Positions 1 through 8,546 of a DNA stretch of 43,690 nucleotides are shown one piece after another (within the stretch, counting starts at the first letter, position 1; each line of letters starts with the position of its first letter). The stretch is taken from contig CANRQE010000017.1 in assembly GCA_947632705.1 (NCBI GenBank), forward strand, positions 1 to 43,690. The letters are read 5' to 3'. The notes below the pieces were generated by a model. The model ran no database searches. It saw only the letters and a list, made by a program, of their open reading frames with translations, and had not been told where the DNA came from. The stretch comes from an uncultured Coprococcus sp. (GTDB lineage Bacteria; Bacillota; Clostridia; Lachnospirales; Lachnospiraceae). Both the position numbers and the translations under genes were made by a program.

Positions 1-118
1 TTAAAAATATATAATCGCAGGGATTATAATAATTTTCCAATGCGTCCTCTTGGCTGGAAAACTCCAAAACAGGTATTGATGGATTATCCAGGGTCAGTGT
101 AACAAATGTTTGACAAAC
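1..118 (-). pseudogene. Gene remnant at left edge
   Basis: Reading leftwards from 118, 39 open codons (starting VCQTFVTLTLDNPSIP) run off the window edge. A TAG codon sits directly before the stretch, and there is no start codon or ribosome site. The 60-122 part recurs at 17195-17255 with about 80% identity in the same orientation, where it also joins a broken coding frame. I read this as the decayed end of a gene family present in at least two copies. I do not recognise the family. It could also be a short non-coding repeat that happens to stay open. Confidence 0.35.
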
Positions 119-256
119 CTACAAAGTACGAATTCTATTTACAAAAATATCTATTTTTACTTCCAGACCGTATCATAATCTGCACTTGACTTTTCCGGCA
201 TATTATAATAAATTTTTAAATGTAAAAACATTTTAACAAAAGGAGAGAGAGAAAAC

Positions 257-1165
257 ATGGCAAAAGCACGTAACAAGAGCGGTAGCCTGATATTAACAGG
301 AATCATCTTTATTATCATAGGACTAATTTTTGTTATTCCTTCTATTGTCAAGCTCATTAAAATCAACAGCGGAGACCTGCTGAATCTGAACGAGGCATCC
401 AAGGAAGATTTTCAGGCAGGGGAATATTGCGAGATTACATTGAAATACGATTATGGCTGTTATGCTGAATATCAGCAGACAACCTATTATGTAATCAAGC
501 GTACAACACAGAAATATTATCTGGTTGACGCAGGTAAAGATGATGAATATTATCTGGGCGTCAGAATCCCGGCAGGAGATGCAGACGATCTGGAAAATCT
601 TGCATATGAAGACGAAACCAATACAGACACCATTACATACAAGGGTATCTTAAGAGCACAAAGCGGAGATGCCCAGAAATATTATGAAGAATTTATTCAT
701 GATATGTATACATATTATTATGGTTTTTCCGATTCTGATTTGGGCAGCGTGGATGAGATCACACTTCCGTACTATCTGGATATTGTATCACCAGGCAGTA
801 TGGCGGGCTCTATCATCGTCGGAGCAATCTTTGCAGTGATTGGTCTTATCATGATTGTAATTGATATCCTTCGTAAGAAAAAAACAGCAGCCTACAATGC
901 TTCCGCTGCTGCTCCTGCAAATTACAATGCCGGCAGTTATGATGCTTCTACATTCGGAAACTATAACGGCAACGACATGAGTTCCGGTAACCCGTATCAA
1001 AACCCGTACGGCGGAGATCCTATGGCACAGCAGAATGCTCCATATGCACCCGGAAACAGTTCCACAAGCGAACAGGCACAGCCATATCAGGATCCGTTTT
1101 ATCAGGCCCCTGACTCCAACGACCAGACGACTACTTCTTCCGGTTCGTTTAATTTAAAACAGTAA
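257..1165 (+). CDS. Two-TM membrane protein with low-complexity tail
   Basis: 302 aa, unknown function. A hydrophobic segment at about residues 9-31 is followed by an extracytoplasmic-size domain of about 150 residues rich in Tyr, Asp and Glu. A second hydrophobic segment at about 180-203 ends in a basic RKKK stop-transfer patch. The C-terminal 95 residues are low complexity (Asn, Tyr, Gly, Pro, Gln, Ser) and probably disordered. The start is backed by an AAAGGAGAGAG ribosome site about 8 nt upstream. It is monocistronic: a bidirectional terminator follows immediately. TTGACT lies near 185 upstream, but no well-spaced -10 partner is convincing. The layout resembles uncharacterised Lachnospiraceae envelope proteins; I give no function. 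Confidence 0.85.
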   Translation: MAKARNKSGSLILTGIIFIIIGLIFVIPSIVKLIKINSGDLLNLNEASKEDFQAGEYCEITLKYDYGCYAEYQQTTYYVIKRTTQKYYLVDAGKDDEYYLGVRIPAGDADDLENLAYEDETNTDTITYKGILRAQSGDAQKYYEEFIHDMYTYYYGFSDSDLGSVDEITLPYYLDIVSPGSMAGSIIVGAIFAVIGLIMIVIDILRKKKTAAYNASAAAPANYNAGSYDASTFGNYNGNDMSSGNPYQNPYGGDPMAQQNAPYAPGNSSTSEQAQPYQDPFYQAPDSNDQTTTSSGSFNLKQ

Positions 1166-1191
1166 GGCCCGCCCGATTAAAACGCCTGACA

Positions 1192-1241
1192 TAAAAAAGA
1201 TATCCCCGGACATCCGGTAACGGATCAGGGGATATTTTTTT
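1192..1241. terminator. Bidirectional intrinsic terminator
   Basis: Arms ATATCCCC (1200-1207) and GGGGATAT (1228-1235) enclose a second stem ATCCG/CGGAT with a GTAA tetraloop. A T run follows on the plus strand and an A run precedes it (T run on minus). It therefore serves both convergent genes, the two-TM protein and ppk. Confidence 0.9.
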
Positions 1242-3333
1242 ATGATGACGGGCCGTTTTTTACGGCACGATATGCTTCCTCATAAAAATATTCCTGTGAA
1301 TCAAACGCCTCTCCTTCGGCTTTTGGCAAACAATAGCTGCCATCAGGCTGCTGGATTCTTCCCTTTGCCGTATCAGCCAGCATTATCTGAAACATTTTGC
1401 GTATTCGTTCTTTCAGGGATTGATCATAAACCGGAGCTGCCACCTCTATCCTTCTTAATGTATTTCTTGTCATGAAATCTGCCGAAGAAATATAAATCCG
1501 CTCTTTCTTGCCTGTTCCGAATATATAGATTCTGGAATGCTCCAAAAATCTTCCAACAATACTCACAACATGTATATGATCCGTTTTTCCGGCAATCCCG
1601 CTTCTTAAACAGTTAATGCCGCGTATGATCATGTCTGTCTGTACGCCTGCCCTGGATGCTTCAATCAATTTATTGATAATTTTTTTATCCGTCAGGGAAT
1701 TGATCTTAATCCCGATATAAGCCGGTTCCCCTTTTTTTGCACAGACAATCTCTTCTTCTATCATTGCAAGAATTTTATTCTGCAGGCACCTCGGTGCAAC
1801 CAACAGATGTCCGCAGTCTTCTACGACATATCCAAGCAGGATTGCCTGAAACACATGCAATACCTCTTCTCCGATTTCCTGCCTTGCCGTCATCAGGGAA
1901 AGATCGGTATAAGCATGGGCGGTATTCTCATTGTAATTTCCGGTTCCAATCTGAGTAATATATTGTATTTCATTTCCTTCCTTACGGGTAATCAGACACA
2001 GTTTTGAGTGAACCTTCAATCCATCAACCCCATACACGACATGGCAGCCGGCCTCCTCTAACCGTCTGCTCCACTCAATATTGTTTGCCTCATCAAACCT
2101 CGCCTTCAGTTCTACCAGCACATCTACCTGCTTTCCGTTTTCAGCGGCTTCGATCAGGGATTCAATGACCTTGCTGTTTTTTGCCAGACGATAAAGTGTC
2201 ATCCGGATGGAAACCACTCCGGAATCTCTTGCGGCTTCCGAAAGCAGCTGCAAAAACGGACGAATGCTTTCATACGGATAAGCAAGCAGAACATCCTGTT
2301 TCAAAACCTGCGGAATCAGCGGCTCCGTCCTGTTCAGGCCGGGAGACTGCTGCGGTACTCTGTGGGTATAAAACATAGCCTCATTCCCCCGAAACAACGC
2401 TCTTAACTGACGCAGAAAAGAAAGCTCCAGCGGAGATTTGGAAACATATACATATGCTTTTGATAAATCTGCATACTCACAGAATCTCTGCAAGGTCTCT
2501 GAACTGATACCCCCTGTTATCTCCAGCCTGACAGGTGCAAGCTTCTTCCTTTGCTTGAGTACCTCTTCCATATGATCTCTGTAATCCAAATCCTCATCAT
2601 ACACCTTATCCATATCGATATCGGCATTTCTTGTAACCCGGAGCAAAGTCCGTTCTGTTACCTTATAGCCCTTGTATATTTTGGATAGAAACTGCAGAAT
2701 TACCTCCTCTGACAACAAAAATGTATTGGGTGCGGAGGGTATCGGTATCAGCCTTGGAAACACGCTGCCTCCGCACGGAATAATTCCAAGCTTCTGTTTT
2801 TCACTTCTCGTTTCAAGGACGGCCAGTGCATAGATGTCTCCGGATTTTAAAAAGGGAAACGGTTGTTTCCTGCCAACAATCATTGGAGAAAGTAACGGCA
2901 CAATCTCTTTCATAAAATACTTTTCCAGATAAGCCTGTTCTCCCTTTGACAGCATTTTAAAATCTGCCATATGGATTCCCTGCTTTTTCATTTCCAGGAT
3001 CATTTTCTTATACGTATTGTCTTTTATTGTATTCAGTGTCTCTACTCCGCTGTAAATTGCTTTTAGCTGCTCCTTGACTGTCATTTTTGTTTTATTGTCC
3101 CTGATCTCATAGGGCAGCAGCTTCTGATCCTCCAGCGCCCCTACCCTTACCATAAAAAATTCATCCAGATTACTTTGAAAAATAGAAAGAAATGTCAGTC
3201 TTTCACCTAACGGAACCGCTCTGCTTTGTGCCTCCTCCAATACCCGCATATTAAATTTCAGCCATGATAATTCACGGTTCTCATATAACTGTATATTGTC
3301 TTTTTGCTTTTCCTCCCGGCGCCTCATCTTCAT
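1240..3333 (-). CDS. ppk: Polyphosphate kinase (Ppk1)
   Basis: Reversible transfer of the ATP gamma-phosphate to inorganic polyphosphate, in the cytoplasm or at the membrane. The protein is 697 aa, normal for Ppk1. The N-domain opens with a typical ENRELSWLKFNMRVLEEA stretch. The autophosphorylated histidine is H442 in HSKLCLI, and the second conserved histidine is H599 in EHSRIYIFGTG; both lie close to E. coli positions 435 and 592. The phospholipase-D-like C-domains are complete. I chose the ATG at 3333 because AGAAAGGA lies about 9 nt upstream; an in-frame ATG 16 codons earlier lacks a ribosome site. It stands alone between two terminators. A DHH phosphoesterase at 38553 could act on related substrates, but the two genes are not linked. 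Confidence 0.97.
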   Translation of the reverse strand: MKMRRREEKQKDNIQLYENRELSWLKFNMRVLEEAQSRAVPLGERLTFLSIFQSNLDEFFMVRVGALEDQKLLPYEIRDNKTKMTVKEQLKAIYSGVETLNTIKDNTYKKMILEMKKQGIHMADFKMLSKGEQAYLEKYFMKEIVPLLSPMIVGRKQPFPFLKSGDIYALAVLETRSEKQKLGIIPCGGSVFPRLIPIPSAPNTFLLSEEVILQFLSKIYKGYKVTERTLLRVTRNADIDMDKVYDEDLDYRDHMEEVLKQRKKLAPVRLEITGGISSETLQRFCEYADLSKAYVYVSKSPLELSFLRQLRALFRGNEAMFYTHRVPQQSPGLNRTEPLIPQVLKQDVLLAYPYESIRPFLQLLSEAARDSGVVSIRMTLYRLAKNSKVIESLIEAAENGKQVDVLVELKARFDEANNIEWSRRLEEAGCHVVYGVDGLKVHSKLCLITRKEGNEIQYITQIGTGNYNENTAHAYTDLSLMTARQEIGEEVLHVFQAILLGYVVEDCGHLLVAPRCLQNKILAMIEEEIVCAKKGEPAYIGIKINSLTDKKIINKLIEASRAGVQTDMIIRGINCLRSGIAGKTDHIHVVSIVGRFLEHSRIYIFGTGKKERIYISSADFMTRNTLRRIEVAAPVYDQSLKERIRKMFQIMLADTAKGRIQQPDGSYCLPKAEGEAFDSQEYFYEEAYRAVKNGPSS

Positions 3334-3432
3334 ATATACGTATCCTTTCTTTTTTGCTGGTTTTATCAATAGTATCTGCATTTTTACCGTTTCTCTCTGT
3401 CAAATCCGTCAAAAATACATGTTAAATGATGG

Positions 3433-3482
3433 AAAAGAAAAAGAACCGAATCCGGTATAACACGGATCCAGTTCTTTTTTGC
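3433..3482. terminator. Intrinsic terminator, bidirectional
   Basis: An interrupted stem AAAAGAAC (3439-3446) / GTTCTTTT (3471-3478) carries an inner ATCCG/CGGAT pairing. T-rich sequence follows on both strands. It ends the rubrerythrin transcript just ahead of ppk. Confidence 0.75.
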
Positions 3483-3528
3483 ATAATATTCCAAAAACCA
3501 GCAATGCTTCGGATATATCGTATATGTA

Positions 3529-4071
3529 TTAACCGAAATATCTGTCTAACAGACCCTTTAACGCTTTGCCGTGTCTGGCCTCGTCTCTTGCCATCTCATG
3601 AACAGTGTCATGAATTGCATCCAGATTCAGGGCTTTTGCACGTTTTGCAAGATCTGTCTTGCCTGCGGTTGCACCGTTTTCAGCTTCTACTCTCATTTCA
3701 AGATTCTTCTTTGTGGAATCAGTTACCACCTCTCCTAACAGCTCTGCAAACTTGGCTGCATGCTCTGCCTCTTCATAAGCAGCCTTCTCCCAGTATAATC
3801 CAATCTCCGGATAACCTTCTCTGAAAGCCACACGCGCCATTGCAAGGTACATACCGACTTCTGAGCACTCGCCCTGGAAATTCGCTCTTAAATCAGTCAT
3901 GATATCTTCCGGTGCACCCTGCGCAACACCTACGATATGCTCGGAAGCCCAGCTCATTTCACCTTTCTGCTCAACAAATTTTTCAGCAGGTGCCTTACAT
4001 ACCGGGCACTGCTCCGGTGCAGAATCTCCTTCGTGAACATAACCACATACACTACATACATATTTTGCCAT
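3529..4071 (-). CDS. rbr: Reverse rubrerythrin
   Basis: NADH-peroxidase-type non-haem iron protein of anaerobes, reducing H2O2 and O2 through a diiron site fed by a rubredoxin centre. 180 aa. The rubredoxin-like [Fe(SCys)4] site is at the N-terminus (C6, C9, C22, C25), ahead of the four-helix ferritin-like domain. This is the order of clostridial reverse rubrerythrin and the opposite of classical Rbr. Diiron ligand motifs are visible ([27 protein letters not shown]). An AAAGGAGA site precedes the ATG. A TTGACA/TAAAAT promoter and an inverted repeat lie upstream, so it is probably an independently regulated oxidative-stress gene. Confidence 0.95.
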   Translation of the reverse strand: MAKYVCSVCGYVHEGDSAPEQCPVCKAPAEKFVEQKGEMSWASEHIVGVAQGAPEDIMTDLRANFQGECSEVGMYLAMARVAFREGYPEIGLYWEKAAYEEAEHAAKFAELLGEVVTDSTKKNLEMRVEAENGATAGKTDLAKRAKALNLDAIHDTVHEMARDEARHGKALKGLLDRYFG

Positions 4072-4109
4072 AATTCTCTGTCTCCTTTATTGTAATATTA
4101 ATCATATAT

Positions 4110-4166
4110 AGTAATACAAACATTACTTTCTACTCTATATTTTATCTGTTTTTTTCCATATGTCAA
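4110..4166 (-). promoter_or_regulatory. rbr promoter with downstream inverted repeat
   Basis: TTGACA (4166-4161), a 16-nt spacer and TAAAAT (4144-4139). A perfect inverted repeat AGTAAT-N6-ATTACT (4110-4127) lies just downstream in the 5' UTR. It does not match the usual PerR box, so the regulator is unknown. Confidence 0.7.
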
Positions 4167-4198
4167 TAATATTAAGAATGATTCTCTGTAATAAACCG

Positions 4199-6028
4199 TT
4201 ATTTATGATTTTCCAATGACGCTTTCTTCAACAAATATTCATAGTCCCTGACGGATATCGGCTTGCTGTAATAATATCCCTGTATATAATGGCATCCCCA
4301 TTCCCTGAGATATTCTTTTTGTTCAAAGGTCTCAACGCCCTCCGCCAGACTTTTGATGCCTAAATGATCTGCAATGGTTAAAATATCCTTTGCCATTAAC
4401 ATATCTTTATTATTTTCTTCCCCAACGGCAATTCCGTCTATAAAGCTCTTGTCTATTTTAATAATGTCTAACGGCATATCCTTTAACAGACTAAGACTGG
4501 AGTATCCTGTTCCGAAATCGTCCATGGATATCCGGAATCCCTGTTTTTTAATCTCTTTTAAAACACTGATCAGATAATCCATATCATGAAACTCTGCACT
4601 TTCCGTAATCTCAAAATCGATCAGAGAATGCTCCACTCCGTATTCATCCACAATATCACACAAAATATAGATCAGATCCGGCTGTATGATCTGATGTCTG
4701 GATAAATTAACGGAAATCGGATACAGGGGATAACCTAACTCCTTCCATTCCGAAAATTTCTTACATACCTGTCTCAGAACGTACCTGTCTATGATATCAA
4801 TCGTACCATCAAGCTCAAACTGCGGAACAAAGCTTTGGGGTGAAAGCATTGCATCCCCTTTATAAAACCAGCGGATCAACGCCTCGGCGCCTGTCAGCCG
4901 GTCATTCTGCGGATTATATTTCGGCTGCAGATAAACCTTCAGATTACCGTTTTCGATTGCATTTGGCAATTCCACCTTATACTGCTGCGCCTTGATATAA
5001 TTCTGCTTCATTTCATCCGAATACAGACAGATCTCCGTTACGTTACTTCTGATACATTGCTGCTGGGCCATCAGAGCCATATCTTCAAGCGTCATTCCAT
5101 AGTTTTCATTCTCCTTAAAGAATACCATTCCACAGCTATAATAAATCTTATATTTCTTGTTGGAAGGAAGTTCTCCCAATGTCTCAAACAAATGATACAG
5201 CCTGTTGTTAACCTCTTCTTCCGGCATATAACGGATGACCATGGCAAAGGTATCTATTTCATCATATTTTGCTGCATAAATAATCCAGTCCTGTTCACCC
5301 AACACCCTGCAGATATACTGGAACAGTTCTTTTGCGGCAGTCCGGCCGAATATATTGTTAATCAGCTTAAAGTTTTTGATGCCGAATCTGGCAAAAATAA
5401 ATTTCTCGATTCCGATATACGGACACTGCTCCAGTCTTGCGCGCAGCCATGTCCAGTTATAAAAGCCTGTCGTCGCATCACGATATGCAAGCTCATACAG
5501 TTCCCGTTTGGACAGAGTATCCAGCATGAGCATCTCCTCTGTTTTCGTCTTATTGGACCATACAGGGATTTCAACACGAAGGCTGTTTCCACCGTCACTG
5601 TATATGAGATAAGGAAGCTTCTCATTGGAAATCACATGCAGCTTCTCATTTTCAATATAGAGCTTTGCATGGGAAAAAGCATTGGTAACCAGCCTCGGTA
5701 TGTCTTCAATCAGCTTTACATCAAATCCGGTCAATTCCACAACATCAAACGCCGGAATGACTTCCACCTCATAGCCGGCCGGAACCTCATCCATATCCGT
5801 ATAACGTATCTCCAAACCTCCGCAAAGGCAGGAATATCCACGACTTGTTTTATTTTCAGGCATAAAAATAAGTGCCGGTTGATCGAGTGGTCTGTAGACA
5901 GAAGATAATCTGTCATACCAGTCTCTTCCGGCCTCATTACAATAATCACTGTAACCCAACGCTGTTTTAGAACGCAAAAAATATAATTTTCTCTTCGGTT
6001 TATATGCTTTTTTCCATTCGATACCCAT
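4199..6028 (-). CDS. EAL-domain c-di-GMP phosphodiesterase with degenerate GGDEF
   Basis: 609 aa, predicted to hydrolyse cyclic-di-GMP to pGpG. About 190 N-terminal residues form an unrecognised sensor region. A GGDEF-fold domain follows, with the signature replaced by KYDEID (254-259), so cyclase activity is unlikely. The EAL domain is complete: EAL at 382-384 within GAEALIRW, then DFEITES, DDFGTGYSS, KIDKSFI and AEGVETFEQ. These are the metal-binding and catalytic positions. No membrane segment is seen. I chose the ATG at 6028, which has AAGGA about 10 nt upstream; reading further upstream would overlap the small gene at 6156-6305. Confidence 0.92.
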   Translation of the reverse strand: MGIEWKKAYKPKRKLYFLRSKTALGYSDYCNEAGRDWYDRLSSVYRPLDQPALIFMPENKTSRGYSCLCGGLEIRYTDMDEVPAGYEVEVIPAFDVVELTGFDVKLIEDIPRLVTNAFSHAKLYIENEKLHVISNEKLPYLIYSDGGNSLRVEIPVWSNKTKTEEMLMLDTLSKRELYELAYRDATTGFYNWTWLRARLEQCPYIGIEKFIFARFGIKNFKLINNIFGRTAAKELFQYICRVLGEQDWIIYAAKYDEIDTFAMVIRYMPEEEVNNRLYHLFETLGELPSNKKYKIYYSCGMVFFKENENYGMTLEDMALMAQQQCIRSNVTEICLYSDEMKQNYIKAQQYKVELPNAIENGNLKVYLQPKYNPQNDRLTGAEALIRWFYKGDAMLSPQSFVPQFELDGTIDIIDRYVLRQVCKKFSEWKELGYPLYPISVNLSRHQIIQPDLIYILCDIVDEYGVEHSLIDFEITESAEFHDMDYLISVLKEIKKQGFRISMDDFGTGYSSLSLLKDMPLDIIKIDKSFIDGIAVGEENNKDMLMAKDILTIADHLGIKSLAEGVETFEQKEYLREWGCHYIQGYYYSKPISVRDYEYLLKKASLENHK

Positions 6029-6155
6029 AATTTTTCGTTCCTTGTCACATAACATCATTTTATGCCTTATCCATTGTAACACACAATCTTCTCCCAAACA
6101 AGAACAAAGACAGAGAAAAAGAGACCCATTCATAAAGAACAGATCTCTTTTGCTT

Positions 6156-6305
6156 CTAATGGCATCCACTGCAATTCTTACAATTTCCGCCACACTGAAT
6201 TGATTTTCCTGCCTTTTTATCCTTGATCATGCTGCGGACAGCCAGACAAACCGCCGCTGCAACAACAATGACGGCAATCGCTGTACCAATGACAGAGCCA
6301 ACCAT
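6156..6305 (-). CDS. FeoB-associated Cys-rich membrane protein
   Basis: A 49-residue peptide. One N-terminal TM helix (about residues 3-23) precedes a basic patch and a cysteine cluster ending CGGNCKNCSGCH. This is the form of the FeoB-associated Cys-rich family (PF12669 type), thought to accompany ferrous-iron transport. The ATG is preceded by AGGAAAGGAAG at good spacing and has its own consensus promoter. No feoA or feoB lies in the window, so this copy is an orphan here. Confidence 0.85.
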   Translation of the reverse strand: MVGSVIGTAIAVIVVAAAVCLAVRSMIKDKKAGKSIQCGGNCKNCSGCH

Positions 6306-6346
6306 AGATCATGCTTCCTTTCCTATTGACTGATTCATTGTTTATG

Positions 6347-6378
6347 GTTAGTATAGACTAACTTTCTTTTTATGTCAA
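6347..6378 (-). promoter_or_regulatory. Promoter and candidate iron operator
   Basis: TTGACA (6378-6373), a 17-nt spacer and TATACT (6355-6350). A perfect inverted repeat GTTAGT-ATAG-ACTAAC (6347-6362) covers the -10. The GTTAG/CTAAC half-sites recall DtxR/IdeR-type iron boxes, though the spacing differs. Iron repression of the FeoB-associated gene is inference. Confidence 0.7.
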
Positions 6379-6399
6379 TACCTTCCTGCATACTATGGT

Positions 6400-6999
6400 T
6401 TAAAAATTCTTTATTCTGGCCTCAATATAAGTCTCTAAAAACTCTGCCGTCTTTTCCAGCCCCAGTCTTGTCACATTCACACAGATATCATATCCTCTGG
6501 AATCTCCCCATTTAACCTCGGAATATTCATTATGATACGCCTTCCTGCGTCTGTCATGCCGGACTCTCTTCATCTCCGCTTCTTCTCTGGAAATGCCGAA
6601 TTTATCCATAATATTTTTGAGCTTTTCTTCCTTGTCTCCTACAATAAAAATTGTAATCAGACCTTCTCTGTCCTTTAAAACCACTTCGGAACACCGGCCA
6701 ACTACAACAAAGGATTCCTTTGCATCCGCCTTTTCCTTCAGATAGTTAAACTGCATTCCCAGCAAATGATCCTCCAGCGAAGTGGAATGATTGCCCAGTC
6801 TTCTGGTAAATAAATGACTCCTCGGCTGTTCATCCAGCTTTTCCAGCTCTGCAAGCTTCAATCCATTGTTTGCAGAAATGTCTTCCAGTATTTTTCTGTC
6901 ATAAAGGGGCAGTTTCAGCTTCTCGGCAATCATCTCAGCAACAATATGTCCCTGACTTCCATATTCCCGGCTAATGGAAATAATAACCTGTTTTTCCAA
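6400..6999 (-). CDS. Cytidylate kinase-like family protein
   Basis: 199 aa of the cytidylate-kinase-like group (PF13189 type). The N-terminus ISISREYGSQGHIVAEMIA occupies the P-loop position, but the usual GKS/T end is missing, which is common in this group. Later Arg-rich segments (KRVRHDRRRKAYH) look like the lid region. The substrate is unknown. The start codon is TTG at 6999, supported by AAAAGGAGG about 7 nt upstream, and this ribosome site overlaps the stop codon of the preceding permease. The two are therefore probably translationally coupled, hinting at a joint role not deducible from sequence. Confidence 0.8.
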   Translation of the reverse strand: MEKQVIISISREYGSQGHIVAEMIAEKLKLPLYDRKILEDISANNGLKLAELEKLDEQPRSHLFTRRLGNHSTSLEDHLLGMQFNYLKEKADAKESFVVVGRCSEVVLKDREGLITIFIVGDKEEKLKNIMDKFGISREEAEMKRVRHDRRRKAYHNEYSEVKWGDSRGYDICVNVTRLGLEKTAEFLETYIEARIKNF

Positions 7000-7014
7000 A
7001 TATAACTCCTCCTT

Positions 7015-8370
7015 TTAACAATAACGAATAAAAATAAACAACATTGATATTGTAATGACAATCAGCATCGCAGGTACTGCCGCCTTACAATATTTTCCCC
7101 ATCCGATCAGATAACCGTTTTTCGCAGCGACGGACGTTCCGACAACATTTGCCGACGCTCCGATCGGAGTTGCACTGCCTCCGATATCTGTTCCAATGGA
7201 AAGTGTCCACGCCAGTGTATCAAGACTGACGCCTGTGGTTACCGCAAGGCTTTTAATGACAGGTATCATGGTTGCTGCAAACGGTATATTATCCACGAAA
7301 GCAGAAGCAAAGGCAGAAATCCAAAGAATGATTGCTACCATCAGTAAAACATTACCGTTACTGATATGTTCAATCAGCTGGGCAATCTTTTCCAGAATCC
7401 CAGTCTGCTCTAACCCTCCGACAACCATAAAAAGTCCGATAAAAAATAATAGGGTTTTATAATCTACTTTCTTTAACAGCGTCAGTACATATCTTCCCGA
7501 CGTAATCAGCGTAAGCAGAGCGATAAAGACGCCAATAAAGGAAACCGTCAGACCCGTAGCCGCATGTGTTACCAGCAGAACAACCGCACAGGCAAAAATA
7601 ATGCTGCTGATCACAAAGTCTTTTTTATTTGTGATCGCATCCTTCGGATCCGGAAGCGTTGTCAGATCAATCGTCTCCTTTCCGGCCGCCTGAAGCTGTT
7701 TTCTGAATACAAAATAAAAATAAAAGATAACAACAATCAGAGATATACCTGCTATCACGCCTGTATTGGTCAGGAAGTCGGCAAAGGTGTAGCCGAGAGA
7801 AGTTCCTATGATGATATTGGGCGGGTCTCCGCACATCGTAGCCGAGCCTCCAAGATTCGCACAAAAGATTTCCGATAAAATCATCGGCACCGGATCGAAT
7901 TTCAAAAGCTTGGCAAGCTCCACCGTAACTGCCGCCAGAAACAAAATAACCGTAATACTGTCAATAAACATCGACAATAAAGCCGACATAACCATAAATG
8001 CGATAAACAAAGGAACCGGCTTATAATTTACCAGTCTGGCAAGTCTCATACAGAGCCATCTGAAAAAGCCTGCTTTTGCCATTCCTTCTACCATGATCAT
8101 CATTCCTGCAATAAAGATGATCGTTGCCCAGTTAATTCCGGAGGTGGATTCATTCCCCTCTCCTGATGTATGCCAGAATTCCAGTGTGAAGATACCCTTG
8201 ACATTGAGCGTATCTATAACTGCCTGCATGCTGTGCATACCAATGCCGAATACGAAAATCAGTGTTAAAATACCGCAAATCAATGTAACCCACTGTCGTT
8301 CTATTTTATCAATTACAACAAGAACAAACATGACTACAAAGATTGCAACTGCAAAAATCTGTGCTAACAT
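7015..8370 (-). CDS. ArsB/NhaD-type ion permease
   Basis: 451 aa, about 11-12 hydrophobic segments across the full length. It carries two inverted-repeat signatures of the ion transporter superfamily: GDPPNIIIGTSLGY near residue 175 and IGTDIGGSATPIGASANVVG near 390. These re-entrant hairpins are shared by NhaD, ArsB and DASS-type transporters, so the ion (Na+/H+, arsenite or an organic anion) cannot be assigned. The ATG is preceded by TAGGAGG at good spacing. It is first in a two-gene operon with the cytidylate-kinase-like gene. No arsR or arsenic gene lies nearby. Confidence 0.85.
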   Translation of the reverse strand: MLAQIFAVAIFVVMFVLVVIDKIERQWVTLICGILTLIFVFGIGMHSMQAVIDTLNVKGIFTLEFWHTSGEGNESTSGINWATIIFIAGMMIMVEGMAKAGFFRWLCMRLARLVNYKPVPLFIAFMVMSALLSMFIDSITVILFLAAVTVELAKLLKFDPVPMILSEIFCANLGGSATMCGDPPNIIIGTSLGYTFADFLTNTGVIAGISLIVVIFYFYFVFRKQLQAAGKETIDLTTLPDPKDAITNKKDFVISSIIFACAVVLLVTHAATGLTVSFIGVFIALLTLITSGRYVLTLLKKVDYKTLLFFIGLFMVVGGLEQTGILEKIAQLIEHISNGNVLLMVAIILWISAFASAFVDNIPFAATMIPVIKSLAVTTGVSLDTLAWTLSIGTDIGGSATPIGASANVVGTSVAAKNGYLIGWGKYCKAAVPAMLIVITISMLFIFIRYC

Positions 8371-8546
8371 GTTTTTATGTCCTCCTATTTTTTATGATGT
8401 TTCATACAACAAAATATTCCATTAAACACCATTTTTTATTCCATACTATAATAGTCCCTGAAACCTCATAAATCCATAGTGAGTTTGCACAATATTTTTA
8501 AAAATATTCTTTTTTTTTTATTTATTTTTTCATATCTTATGAAGCA

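Noticed and set aside
5057..5908. A 283-codon plus-strand open frame opposite the EAL gene
   Set aside because: The minus strand carries every EAL motif in one frame; the antisense frame has no ribosome site and only mirrors that coding sequence.
6028..6193. Upstream extension of the EAL protein to 6193
   Set aside because: It overlaps the FeoB-associated gene and lacks a ribosome site; the ATG at 6028 has one.
8473..8520. AATATTTTTAAAAATATT palindrome followed by T run as a terminator
   Set aside because: The T run is on the plus strand, where no gene ends here; for the minus-strand kinase gene the order is wrong. Treated as AT-rich sequence.
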